Assembly (NCBI GenBank): GCA_018700525.1 | Contig: JABITN010000067.1 | Coordinates: 1-51,991, forward strand | Source of the DNA: Opitutales bacterium | GTDB taxonomy: Bacteria; Verrucomicrobiota; Verrucomicrobiia; Opitutales; Opitutaceae | DNA length: 51,991 bases | Direction of reading: 5' to 3' | Shown here: positions 43,531 through 51,991 of the stretch, one piece after another | How positions within the stretch are numbered: the first letter of the stretch is position 1 | Layout: each line of letters opens with the position of its first letter | Position numbers and translations under genes: made by a program | The notes under the pieces: model-generated | Told to the model about the DNA's origin: nothing | Database searches by the model: none | Seen by the model: the letters and a program-made list of their open reading frames with translations, nothing else

Positions 43531-44097
43531 ATGACCCTAGAAATTGTTCATTACGGAGAAGACGTGTTGCATCAAAAAGGCGAAGCTGTAACTCGTTTCG
43601 ACGGCGAGTTGAAAACTTTGTTTGAAAACATGGTCGATACGTGCATCGAAGCCGAAGGCATTGGGCTCGCTTCCCAACAAATCGGCAAAGCATTAATGTT
43701 CTGCGTCGTAGATTTACGAGACGTTGAAATCGATTTCGAATACAAACTAGACGGAACCTCCCCTCCGTTAGAACTCTTCAATCCAATTGGAATGTGCAAT
43801 CCAATCGTTACCATTCTCGATTCCCCCAAAACAACCTATGAAGAGGGCTGCTTGTCCTTTCCAGGTATTCGAGGCGATGTGGATCGCCCTGATTGGGTTC
43901 GCTGCGAATACCAGGAGATCGACGGCACACCCCATATTATCGAGTGCAATGGATTACTTGGTCGCTGTATTCAGCACGAAGTCGATCACCTCAACGGGAT
44001 TCTCTTCACCGAACGAATGAAGAAAAAAATCTTCAAACAAATTCAACCGGCAGTAAACCAACTTAAGGCAAAAACCATAATTCGGCTTTCCAAATAA
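43531..44097 (+). CDS. def: Peptide deformylase
   Basis: Removes the formyl group from nascent proteins; a cytoplasmic metalloenzyme. All three motifs are intact: GIGLASQQIG (43-52), EGCLS (105-109, metal Cys) and QHEVDH (148-153, metal His pair and catalytic Glu). At 188 aa, length is normal; a short insert (about residues 68-85) lies between motifs 1 and 2. It is divergent from the membrane gene pair and followed by a terminator. Confidence 0.97.
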   Translation: MTLEIVHYGEDVLHQKGEAVTRFDGELKTLFENMVDTCIEAEGIGLASQQIGKALMFCVVDLRDVEIDFEYKLDGTSPPLELFNPIGMCNPIVTILDSPKTTYEEGCLSFPGIRGDVDRPDWVRCEYQEIDGTPHIIECNGLLGRCIQHEVDHLNGILFTERMKKKIFKQIQPAVNQLKAKTIIRLSK

Positions 44098-44166
44098 TCG
44101 CTAACCAAGTCTATGGCGATTCGCCTAAAGCGTAACAGTTCGGGACCGAATCCCCGAAAAGAAGAT

Positions 44167-44206
44167 GGCGGACTGTCTACCCCTAAACAGCCCGCCTTGG
44201 TTTTCT
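44167..44206 (+). terminator. Intrinsic terminator of def
   Basis: GGCGG-A-CTGT (44167-44176) pairs with ACAG-C-CCGCC (44187-44196) with one mismatch, and a T-rich tract follows. It lies 70 bases past the def stop. Confidence 0.65.
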
Positions 44207-44212
44207 TCTTTA

Positions 44213-44466
44213 CCCCAAAATCCCGCTAAGCAGGATTCTACTGTTTACTAGATATACGTCTTTCTGTTTCAAAATCAAGCATAAGTTTAGATTTTTTCAT
44301 ATATATATTTTTTACAAGTAGTTTTCCTAATAACTACGGTCGAGTCACTTATCATTGCTGGCACGACAATCGACCTTTACGAAGAGTTCATTTGCTTCGA
44401 TAATGGAGTATTTATTAGAGTATCCCTTTGGCATTCAGAAACAAGTAATGAACCGCGAACCCTGAA
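44213..44466. other. AT-rich intergenic stretch, no gene seen
   Basis: A strongly AT-rich run (TTTTTTCATATATATATTTT near 44290) lies between the convergent def gene and the minus-strand unknown gene. I see no ORF with credible composition and no RNA-gene signature. Confidence 0.5.
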
Positions 44467-44910
44467 TCAACCGTCGAAACCATATTCCGCCAGAAACTTC
44501 GAAACCCCCTCAGGAAAGGAATACGGCGATTGTGAGCTCGATAGAAATTCTCCAGAACAAGCTAAAAAACCCATTTGAACTTCGAATGCAGAAGAGCGGT
44601 TTTCTCGAATCAGGAATTGAAGGAGCGATTCCGATGCTCGAATCCACTCGCTGGTCGAATAAACGGAATCATTCGCATAGGTCTCGATCATACTCAGGAC
44701 AGATCTCTTCCTGTCCCCCCCTAACATAGCCGTCGATTCGCACAGTTTGACCAAGCTGGCAGGACGTTCAATTTCACACGCGATGCCTAGAATCGTTTCA
44801 TTCGACCAACCAGCTTGTTCGGCAACCGAAAACGCGTACCTCCAGGCGATCTGCATCGAGCGAATTCCCCCTGAGCGTTCTACGATCCATTCCTTCAGTT
44901 CAGTCGCCAT
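44467..44910 (-). CDS. Hypothetical helical protein
   Basis: 147 aa, soluble, with no signal peptide. It is mostly helical, with WIVERSGGIRSMQIAWRYAF at the N-terminus and a Ser-rich C-terminal half. It follows the acidic membrane protein gene by 68 bases on the same strand and is likely co-transcribed. No family recognised. Confidence 0.6.
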   Translation of the reverse strand: MATELKEWIVERSGGIRSMQIAWRYAFSVAEQAGWSNETILGIACEIERPASLVKLCESTAMLGGDRKRSVLSMIETYANDSVYSTSEWIRASESLLQFLIRENRSSAFEVQMGFLACSGEFLSSSQSPYSFPEGVSKFLAEYGFDG

Positions 44911-44978
44911 TTACAGCAACAGGCAATTAACGAGCACCTCTCTTCAGTCAATCGCCGAACGCGATTAATCCGCTTTGC

Positions 44979-47042
44979 CTACATGCTACGAATCAACCTA
45001 AGCGAGATCTCTTCTCCGTCACCTTCCATTCGGTAGCCATCCGTCTTCAATGCGAACCGGGAGACCGTTCCCGGCTTAAAAAAAGCGGGGGCTTCGCCAG
45101 CAGGCTGATTCTCGAACGCTACCGTCGTCAAACTCAACAGAGCCTGCGGGTTGCCATCCTCCTTTTCTACGATGTCTAGGATTCCCGTAAAATGCTTCGA
45201 GTGCTTGTGATTCGAATCGAGCTTGAGAACTCCCTTTATCATGGCGCCTTCGTTTCTGGTTTCCGTTATAATCAAAGAGATTTCCCGAGCATCTGCTCCG
45301 TCTTTGCCGGCAATCGCCATCCCCTGGAAAAAAGAGCCTTTCGATAATGAAGTAGCCAAGTGGTTGCGACGTTCAACGCGCTCACGCTCACGTTTGATTT
45401 CTTCCGTTACAAACTGAGCTTCTAGGACTTTTACTTTCTCAAGATAGCTTTGGGCGGCTAGCTTATACGTCCTGAGCCTATATTGAAACTCCTGAGAAGA
45501 TACTTCCATGGAAGTATCTTCATCAAGATCCACAACCTCACCTTTACCCCAAATCAGGCTGGAACCGTCTGCCTTTACATGCAAATTCGAGAATGACCAC
45601 GCCTTCCTTGCCGAATCTCTCGTAAGCCGAAAATTCGCATTCAGCGGAAAGCTCTCACCCTTGTGAGACGACAGTCGATAGAGATTTTTCCAAGGCTGCT
45701 CAGGCGGCGTCAACGATTCCTTTGGATACACTTTCGACACAAAGGACGCCGCGGTCTCAAGGTCGCGGGGGGCGAACTCAATTTGGGAGTATACGAGAGT
45801 ATCTTCCACTGGAAGGTATAGATCGGTCGTTAAATGAGCTTCCATCTTCACTTCGATGAGCACCTCCGTATCCGAAGTCTGTCGAATTTCCGTTTTAAAG
45901 TCGTTTACATGATAGTAGCGCGTATCTTCCAATTCCTCGAAGACTTGCTTCGCAATCGTAGCCACGTGCCAGCTAATCGTCGCCTCCTCAAGACTACTGC
46001 CCTTGAGGTATTCATACAGTTCATCTTTGACGAACGCCAAGGTGATCCCCAAACCGACGAATAACAATCCTGCCGCCAAAGTAGTCGATTGAAGCATTCG
46101 TCCGAAGATTCCTCGCTTCGAGACGGATGCTGAATGACTTCCAATTCCCAAGAATGAAGCTGAACGAGCCTCCAAGGGCTCTTCTCCATCCGAACCTACA
46201 TTAAATCCATCAAAGGATGACCCCGCAGCCATAAGATCATCATCCTCCATCAAGAACGAAACGTCACCCGAGACACCCTCAGAGACCGACAATTCATTGG
46301 TCTCCGTATCCTCAGAAGCCAAATTTTGCTCATCAGCCGCAGCTTTTTCTTTCGGCGGCTCAGCTTGGACAAACTCATCTTCGACGTAAATCTCTCCATC
46401 ATCCAAGCACACTGGAACTGGAGGCGGAGGGGGTAAATCTCCAGCCCGATCCGCAATATTCGAAGCGGCATTCATTTTCGGCAAGTCGGTAACTTCGCCT
46501 GGATTGTCGCTGTCAGGGTTCATGAGAGCCTGAGGGTCAGGCATCGCCATTAACGCGTCTCCCTCGATCTCCCGAGGCTCCGCTATTTCCTCGACTGGAA
46601 GCTTGAAATCCGCCCCATTCAAAATGCTCCCAGCCTGGGCCAATAGATCTTCCGCTGTCGGCAATGAATATTCCATCTCGTCCAGAATTTCTTCTACCTC
46701 TTCCTCAGCAAAAGCACCTGATACTTCATTACGAATATCAGCTGCGGCGAGTTCATCTACAAGTCGCTCGTCTACCGCATCCTGTTCGGATACCTCCGAA
46801 TCCGCATCTTCCGCATCGAACTCATCTACCAAAGGGTCGGAATTAATATCAATCGACCCGAGCATATCGTCGATCTCACCGTCAAACATTTCCTCTGAAA
46901 CCGCCTGATAATCTATTGATTCCGAACCATCGCCCAAGGCAGGCTCAAACCCTTCCCCGTCGTCATCGGAAGGGACCACTGAATCGAGATCTGAAGAATC
47001 AGGTTCTTCAAACTCGGCGCGTTGGGAATCGGACTGAGCCAT
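44979..47042 (-). CDS. Single-pass membrane protein with long acidic disordered N-terminus
   Basis: 687 aa from the ATG at 47042. Residues 1-300 are extremely acidic and low in complexity, with recurring E/D-rich short helices (such as EEEVEEILDEMEY) and a PPPPP run. A single membrane helix (about 320-338) follows basic SKRGIFGR, giving a cytoplasmic acidic part. The outer part (about 340-687) contains a beta-rich domain and a coiled-coil-like segment (QSYLEKVKVLEAQ). The layout resembles proteins whose acidic tail contacts a soluble partner. Function unknown; a longer frame needs a TTG start. Confidence 0.6.
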   Translation of the reverse strand: MAQSDSQRAEFEEPDSSDLDSVVPSDDDGEGFEPALGDGSESIDYQAVSEEMFDGEIDDMLGSIDINSDPLVDEFDAEDADSEVSEQDAVDERLVDELAAADIRNEVSGAFAEEEVEEILDEMEYSLPTAEDLLAQAGSILNGADFKLPVEEIAEPREIEGDALMAMPDPQALMNPDSDNPGEVTDLPKMNAASNIADRAGDLPPPPPVPVCLDDGEIYVEDEFVQAEPPKEKAAADEQNLASEDTETNELSVSEGVSGDVSFLMEDDDLMAAGSSFDGFNVGSDGEEPLEARSASFLGIGSHSASVSKRGIFGRMLQSTTLAAGLLFVGLGITLAFVKDELYEYLKGSSLEEATISWHVATIAKQVFEELEDTRYYHVNDFKTEIRQTSDTEVLIEVKMEAHLTTDLYLPVEDTLVYSQIEFAPRDLETAASFVSKVYPKESLTPPEQPWKNLYRLSSHKGESFPLNANFRLTRDSARKAWSFSNLHVKADGSSLIWGKGEVVDLDEDTSMEVSSQEFQYRLRTYKLAAQSYLEKVKVLEAQFVTEEIKRERERVERRNHLATSLSKGSFFQGMAIAGKDGADAREISLIITETRNEGAMIKGVLKLDSNHKHSKHFTGILDIVEKEDGNPQALLSLTTVAFENQPAGEAPAFFKPGTVSRFALKTDGYRMEGDGEEISLRLIRSM

Positions 47043-47210
47043 ATAAGGTTTTGCCAATCCCGCCAATTCGCGATTGAACGGGAAATCTAATAAGCTTATC
47101 GGTTTAATTCCGACAGGTCTTTAGTGTCCGACCGCAATTGAGAACTCCTTCTCCAAATGTCCAACAAGCTTTGCAAAAGCCATTCTACCAATTTTCCACT
47201 AAAATCCTCT

Positions 47211-47411
47211 ATGAACCCCGAGTCATTCCAAGATCTTGAAACGAAAATCGCATTTCTCGAACGCCACATCGAAGAGCAAGACCGCGTGATCATGAAGTTC
47301 CACCAAAAGGTCGAAACCATCTTCCAAGAAATTGGCCAATTGAAGACTACCCTTCAACAGGCCTCATCCTCATCCTCCGAGATCCCCAACGAAAAGCCGC
47401 CTCACTACTAA
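47211..47411 (+). CDS. slyX: SlyX family protein
   Basis: A 66-aa coiled-coil protein with the SlyX pattern: LETKIAFLERHIEEQDRVI, then a Gln-rich helix (QLKTTLQQ) and the proline-containing C-terminus ending PPHY, which is the SlyX signature. The ATG at 47211 is chosen, since the longer frame adds 18 unrelated residues. Cellular role poorly known. Confidence 0.85.
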   Translation: MNPESFQDLETKIAFLERHIEEQDRVIMKFHQKVETIFQEIGQLKTTLQQASSSSSEIPNEKPPHY

Positions 47412-47520
47412 AGCTAAGCCCCAGAAGGCCAATTTTCCTATAGACCCGCTCCCCAAGAGGCACTACGCAGTACCGATACCCAAAGCCACTCTCCCTTCGG
47501 GGACGCTTCGCCTCCGCCGA

Positions 47521-49491
47521 ATGACTGACAATAAAGATCGAATAGACTCCCTGAAAAAGGAATTAGCAACCGTTCGATCCCAACGAACCGAAGAACCGGA
47601 ACGGACGAATCGAATGCGCAATTCTCTATCATGGTGCCTAACTCTGCCTTTTCGCGCTCTACGTCGAGCGATTATCGATCCCTTCACTCGCTCAGAGCAA
47701 AACGAGCAATCTACGATCGCTCCCCCCTCGCCTATCGTAGACGAACCTACAGAACCCGCCGCACCAAAAGCTGGACCGCCGCCAGCTTACCGAGACTATC
47801 GAGACTTCTGCAAACGCATGAAACCATTGATAGAAGACTACTCGAGCAATTTTGTCCAACGCCTAGACCGTCTTGAACTCCAACCGCTCGTCTCCATCGT
47901 TCTACCGGTCTACAATCCCAATCCCAAATGGCTTCGAGAGGCGATCGACTCCGTACTACTGCAAATCTATCCCCATTGGGAATTGTGCATAGCCGACGAC
48001 GCCTCGACCAAACTCACCGTTAAAGAAACGCTCCTTGAGTACTCCGAATTTCACAAAAACATCAAAGTCGCTTTTCGCGAACAAAACGGCCACATCAGCC
48101 AAGCCAGCAATACAGCGTTGGAACTGGCCACGGGTGAATTCGTAGCCCTGCTCGATCACGACGACATTTTACCCGCTCACTCTCTGGCTCGTGTGGTCGA
48201 CTGCATAAACGAATACCCTGATGCTTCCGTAATCTACTCCGACGAAGACAAAATCGACGAATCAGGCCATCGTTCCCAACCGCACTTCAAATCCGACTGG
48301 AACCCAGACCTTCTAATCGGTCAAAACTTCATAAGCCATCTTGGCGTGTACCGAAGGTCGGATGTAGAAGGAGTTGGAGGATTTCGCGAAGGTGTAGAAG
48401 GTGCCCAAGATTGGGACCTCGTTCTGCGAGTTTCCGAACGATGCAGCCCTCAGCAAATTCGCCATATCCCGGAAGTCCTCTATCACTGGAGGTCCATTGA
48501 AGGATCTACCGCAATGGATATTGGCGAAAAGAACTATGCCCATACGGCAGCCGGCAAAGCGATCGAAGACCACCTCAGCCGAATCGGAAAGGCGGCAACA
48601 CTGGAACCCGTCGATCGTTACTATTGGCGTCCCCGGTATTCGATACCCGAGCCAGCACCACTGATCGCCATCGTCATACCAACCAAAGATCACATAGATC
48701 TACTCAAAACCTGCATCGATTCCATCCAATCGAAAACGAGCTATCCGAATTTCCAAATAGTCGTTGCCGACAACGAGTCAGAAGACGCATCATCTCTAGA
48801 ATACTTCGAGGAAATACAAAAACGCGGCATCGAAGTTTTTCGAATTCCAGGCAAATTCAATTTTTCGAAAATCAATAACTCCATTATAAGCGATAGATCC
48901 GAGTCGCTCATTTGTCTCCTTAATAACGATACAACAATTATCAATGAAGACTGGCTCGACGAAATGGTCATGCACGCTTGCCGAGACGAAATCGGAATCG
49001 TCGGAGCCAAGCTCCTTTTTCCGCATGACCACGTGCAACACGCTGGTATCGTCCTGGGTATTGGCGGAATCGGAAGCGAAGCATTCAAATACATCCACAA
49101 AACCGATGACGGATATATCCACCGTGCTTTTCTAATTGGAAACTACAGTGCAGTAACAGGGGCCTGCATGCTATTCAGAAAATCAATCTGGGAAGAATTA
49201 CACGGACTCAATGAAGACGAAACACCCAACGCCTACAGCGACGTCGATTTCTGCCTAAGGTGCCAAGAAAAAGGATACAGAATCCTATTCACTCCATTCG
49301 CCCAGCTCTACCATCACCAATCCGCTTCACGTGGCCAAGATAGCAGCGAAGCCCTTCAATCCTCGACGAAATACATGCAAAAGCGATGGGGCAGCTACAT
49401 TCAACGCGACCCTTATTACAATCCAAACCTAACCTGGGATCGCGAAGACTTCACTCTAACTTTCCCGCCTAGAGACTATTCTACGAAATGA
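47521..49491 (+). CDS. Tandem GT2 glycosyltransferase
   Basis: 656 aa with two GT-A domains in one chain. The first (about 121-330) has VSIVLPVYNPNPKWLREAID, the ADDAS strand and the LLDHDD metal motif. The second (about 375-620) has IAIVIPTKDHIDLLKTCIDS, VVADNESED and LLNNDT. The N-terminal 110 residues are charged and proline-rich. Tandem GT2 proteins usually build O-antigen or other surface glycans. The stop overlaps the next ATG (ATGA), so the two genes form an operon. Sugar specificity is unknown. Confidence 0.88.
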   Translation: MTDNKDRIDSLKKELATVRSQRTEEPERTNRMRNSLSWCLTLPFRALRRAIIDPFTRSEQNEQSTIAPPSPIVDEPTEPAAPKAGPPPAYRDYRDFCKRMKPLIEDYSSNFVQRLDRLELQPLVSIVLPVYNPNPKWLREAIDSVLLQIYPHWELCIADDASTKLTVKETLLEYSEFHKNIKVAFREQNGHISQASNTALELATGEFVALLDHDDILPAHSLARVVDCINEYPDASVIYSDEDKIDESGHRSQPHFKSDWNPDLLIGQNFISHLGVYRRSDVEGVGGFREGVEGAQDWDLVLRVSERCSPQQIRHIPEVLYHWRSIEGSTAMDIGEKNYAHTAAGKAIEDHLSRIGKAATLEPVDRYYWRPRYSIPEPAPLIAIVIPTKDHIDLLKTCIDSIQSKTSYPNFQIVVADNESEDASSLEYFEEIQKRGIEVFRIPGKFNFSKINNSIISDRSESLICLLNNDTTIINEDWLDEMVMHACRDEIGIVGAKLLFPHDHVQHAGIVLGIGGIGSEAFKYIHKTDDGYIHRAFLIGNYSAVTGACMLFRKSIWEELHGLNEDETPNAYSDVDFCLRCQEKGYRILFTPFAQLYHHQSASRGQDSSEALQSSTKYMQKRWGSYIQRDPYYNPNLTWDREDFTLTFPPRDYSTK

Positions 49492-51991
49492 AAGTCTCAT
49501 TCATAATACCCGTTTACAACCAAATCGAATTAACACTTCGATGCATCAAAACGCTTCAAGAAACAGTTGGATCCCACGACTACGAAATAATTATCGTTGA
49601 CGATTGCAGCGATTCCGAAACCCGAAAGAAGCTCGAAATATTCCGAAGCGATCGAATTCGACTGATTTCCAATTCGACGAACCTCGGATACGCAAAATCC
49701 AACAACATAGGCGCGAACGAAGCCAAAGGCAGAATTCTGATTCTCGCCAACAATGACCTGGAATTCCTTCCAGGCTGGCTAGAGCCGATTCTCAAATGTG
49801 TCCAAGAAACAGGCACCGGTATTGTAGGTAACATTCAGATAGACAATCGAACGGGAAAGATTGATCACGCAGGGTTTCTCTTCGACGGAAAGGGCACGCT
49901 ACAACACAAGCGCACAATCAACGGCAGAAAATTCTACAAACCCAGATTGTCGTCATTCCATGCCGCGACCGGAGCCTGCCTCGCTATTAGCAAAGATCTC
50001 TACCTTCAATTGGGTGGTCTCGACGAAGCATTTGAAAATGGATGCGAGGACATCGATCTTTGTTTCAAGGTCCAAAGCGAAGGCAAATCCGTCGTCGTTG
50101 CAAACCGTAGCGTTGTTAAACATCACGTCAGCTCTACACGTGGCTTAAACTCTCTTCGGGATGAGCGAAACATGAGGCGCTTTCAGCAAAAGTGGCACAA
50201 TCGTATTGCCGAAATAATGATCGCAGATTGGCCCAAGACCTACTTAAAAGAAATCCTAAAGGATAAAAGCGTATTCGATTGGAATCGTTTTAAAGAAGCG
50301 TTCGCCCATTGGCTTCCATATAACTCGACACTCTCGAAAACCGGCTCGCTAATCGTCGAAGCCAAATTGAAACGCAACGAGCGCCATTGGCTCTCGATTC
50401 TGGACGGAAAGTCAGATGAAATGATCAAAGCAAGCTATCAATCAAAAGCGAAGCAATGGCTTCATAAACACCTTGCCTACAACGGACTCGAAGGAAGTCA
50501 ATCGCTCGAAAAGGGTCGCTGGATTAAGGAGAAAGCGTCCCTTCAAATAAAGTCGGGTCTCTTCATATCGAGTGTGCAGATAGCCGGCACCATTCTACCG
50601 CCAGGCGATAAAGTCGAAGCAAGAGGGCAACTAGGCTTGCGCATCACGACCAACGGAGCGGAGTCCAAAACTTATTATCCACTCGATGAAGGAGACTTCG
50701 AAATCAATATCGAAGACCTTCCTGATGTTCCCGAAAAGGATACCCTTATAGAATTCGAACTCGCCGGTATCTGGCGGACCAATGCCTATGCATATCTTGG
50801 GCGCATTACGCGTAAGTGGTTCTTTCTTTCACGCAAACTCCGCCAATTTTGGAAATCGCATAGGGAGCAGAGGAAGAACCAACGATTGCTTATCAAGCGA
50901 ATCGACCTCAATCACGAAAAAATTCTTGATTTCGAATCGCAGCCCACTTCGCCGGTCAATTTCGATTTCCTGAGACGATATCGCAATATCGGGATCAATC
51001 TAGTCGGTTGGTTCGACGCTGAACTCGGAATCGGCGAATCTGTTCGCCTAGCTGCGAAAGCCCTAGATACCACAACAATTGAAACGAATCTGATTTCGCT
51101 TAAAGTCAATTGCCTAGCAAGTCGCGAGGACAAAACCTACACGAACCGACTCGTAAGCCGAAACACCTACCCCATCAATGTCTTCCATATCGATGCGCCC
51201 CAATCCGGAGATATCGACCATCATCACGGAGCGCATTTCCGGAAAGACCGCCGCAACATAGCCTACTGGGCTTGGGAACTCCCTGAATTTCCGGATCACT
51301 GGATTCAATATTTCGACTATTTCGACGAAATCTGGACGCCTTCGAATTTCGTCCGAGATGCAATCGCTATAAAATCGCCCCTGCCAGTCCTAACGATTCC
51401 GCACTGCATCGATTTCGAAATCCCAAGCCAAACCGAGAGAGCAAAATTCGGATTGCCTGAAGATCAGTTTCTATTTCTCTTCGCCTACGATTTGAACAGT
51501 TACCAGGAGCGCAAAAACCCGATGGCGATCATCAAAGCGTTTAAGAAAGCGTTTTCCGGGACCGCCGGCAAAGACATTGGCCTCGTTATTAAAACGCATT
51601 CAATACAACAAAACCTGGAGTCTTTTGAGCTACTCAAGAAAGACCTCGCTGGCATCCACAACGTTCACTTGATCGACAAAAGACTATCCAGGAGTGACGT
51701 CTACTCTCTGATGCATTCAGTGGATTCCTATGTTTCCCTCCATCGATCAGAGGGTTTTGGACTTACGGTCGCAGAATCAATGTTCCTAGAGAAACCAGTA
51801 ATATCAACGGATTGGTCAGCCACATCGGAGTTCTTAAATTCCACTAATGGTTGCCCGGTCAGTTGCGAACTGATCAAGATCAAACAAGATTTCGGCCCCT
51901 ATTCTCAAGGACAATATTGGGCGGAACCCCACAGCGACCATGCAGCGTCTCAAATGCTCAAACTCGTCAACGATTCCGATTTTGCGAAACA
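49488..51991 (+). CDS. GT2-GT4 fusion glycosyltransferase, partial at the window end
   Basis: The frame is open from the ATG at 49488 to the window end (834 codons, incomplete). The N-terminal GT2 domain (about 1-240) has VSFIIPVYNQIELTLRCIKT, IVDDCSD, LANNDLEF and a GCEDIDLCFK acceptor motif. A middle domain (about 340-430) is beta-rich with no clear family. From about residue 500 a GT4-like domain follows (GINLVGWFDAELGIGES, YWAWELPEFPD, SLHRSEGFGLTVAESM, with the E-x7-E motif). It overlaps the previous gene by 4 bases. Probably surface polysaccharide synthesis. Confidence 0.88.
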   Translation, partial: MKVSFIIPVYNQIELTLRCIKTLQETVGSHDYEIIIVDDCSDSETRKKLEIFRSDRIRLISNSTNLGYAKSNNIGANEAKGRILILANNDLEFLPGWLEPILKCVQETGTGIVGNIQIDNRTGKIDHAGFLFDGKGTLQHKRTINGRKFYKPRLSSFHAATGACLAISKDLYLQLGGLDEAFENGCEDIDLCFKVQSEGKSVVVANRSVVKHHVSSTRGLNSLRDERNMRRFQQKWHNRIAEIMIADWPKTYLKEILKDKSVFDWNRFKEAFAHWLPYNSTLSKTGSLIVEAKLKRNERHWLSILDGKSDEMIKASYQSKAKQWLHKHLAYNGLEGSQSLEKGRWIKEKASLQIKSGLFISSVQIAGTILPPGDKVEARGQLGLRITTNGAESKTYYPLDEGDFEINIEDLPDVPEKDTLIEFELAGIWRTNAYAYLGRITRKWFFLSRKLRQFWKSHREQRKNQRLLIKRIDLNHEKILDFESQPTSPVNFDFLRRYRNIGINLVGWFDAELGIGESVRLAAKALDTTTIETNLISLKVNCLASREDKTYTNRLVSRNTYPINVFHIDAPQSGDIDHHHGAHFRKDRRNIAYWAWELPEFPDHWIQYFDYFDEIWTPSNFVRDAIAIKSPLPVLTIPHCIDFEIPSQTERAKFGLPEDQFLFLFAYDLNSYQERKNPMAIIKAFKKAFSGTAGKDIGLVIKTHSIQQNLESFELLKKDLAGIHNVHLIDKRLSRSDVYSLMHSVDSYVSLHRSEGFGLTVAESMFLEKPVISTDWSATSEFLNSTNGCPVSCELIKIKQDFGPYSQGQYWAEPHSDHAASQMLKLVNDSDFAK

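Noticed and set aside
47096-47320. 74-aa minus-strand frame opposite slyX
   Set aside because: Antisense to slyX, which has a clear family signature.
1-51991. CRISPR arrays, insertion sequences, rRNA genes, restriction or toxin-antitoxin loci
   Set aside because: No regular spaced repeats, transposase motifs, rRNA signatures or defence-enzyme motifs were seen on either strand.

Overview
The window looks like a chromosome segment of a Gram-negative, motile, polysaccharide-degrading bacterium, probably of the Verrucomicrobiota (Opitutae-like). That placement is inference. It rests on P- and L-ring flagellar genes (so an outer membrane), sialidase- and sulfatase-family proteins, weak or absent Shine-Dalgarno sites at many starts, and an intergenic inverted repeat of the 'ATCTGCG..AATCTGCGG' type. 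No rRNA gene or other marker is present to settle the taxon.

Layout. (1) 1-3300: a GH33-like sialidase, an HpcH/HpaI-type aldolase and a second sialidase-like beta-propeller protein. (2) 3420-3650: a hairpin, a fragment resembling the 3' part of a tRNA, a terminator and a complete tRNA-Ser(UGA). (3) 3740-5330: an outer-membrane barrel protein with a clear terminator, then a gene-poor stretch holding an inverted repeat. (4) 5331-38158: a 33-kb unidirectional flagellar locus read on the minus strand. (5) 38290-40071: a ferritin gene with two in-frame stops and a sulfatase-fold protein lacking its catalytic residues. (6) 40293-43450: a two-gene membrane module that I read as a divergent MotA/ExbB-MotB/ExbD-like pair. 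(7) 43531-47411: peptide deformylase, two unknown genes and slyX. (8) 47521 to the right edge: two large glycosyltransferases, the second cut by the window end.

The flagellar locus runs flgB-flgC-fliE-fliF-fliG-fliH-fliI-fliJ-motE-fliK-flgD-flgE-fliL-fliM-fliN-fliO-fliP-fliQ-fliR-flhB-flhA-flhF-orf90-fliA-motA-motB-orf84-flgF-flgG-flgA-flgH-flgI-flgJ-flgN-flgK-flgL-fliW-csrA-fliC-orf168-orf68. Most junctions overlap by 4 bases or are under 60 bases; the one large gap (141 bases) precedes flgF. The order roughly follows assembly: rod and switch, hook, export gate, sigma-28 and stator, distal rod and rings, then hook-filament junction, filament regulators and flagellin. Not found here are fliD, fliS, flgM and flhG; they may lie elsewhere.

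The most unusual content lies next to and inside the flagellar locus: the stator-like pair with a long coiled coil and a protease-like C-terminus, the catalytically dead sulfatase, the interrupted ferritin, and several flagellar proteins missing hallmark residues (FlgH without a lipobox, MotB without GHTD, FlhF with a degenerate GTP site, FliG with EQSQ for EHPQ, a flagellin with a cysteine). All function calls come from reading the sequence without database searches.
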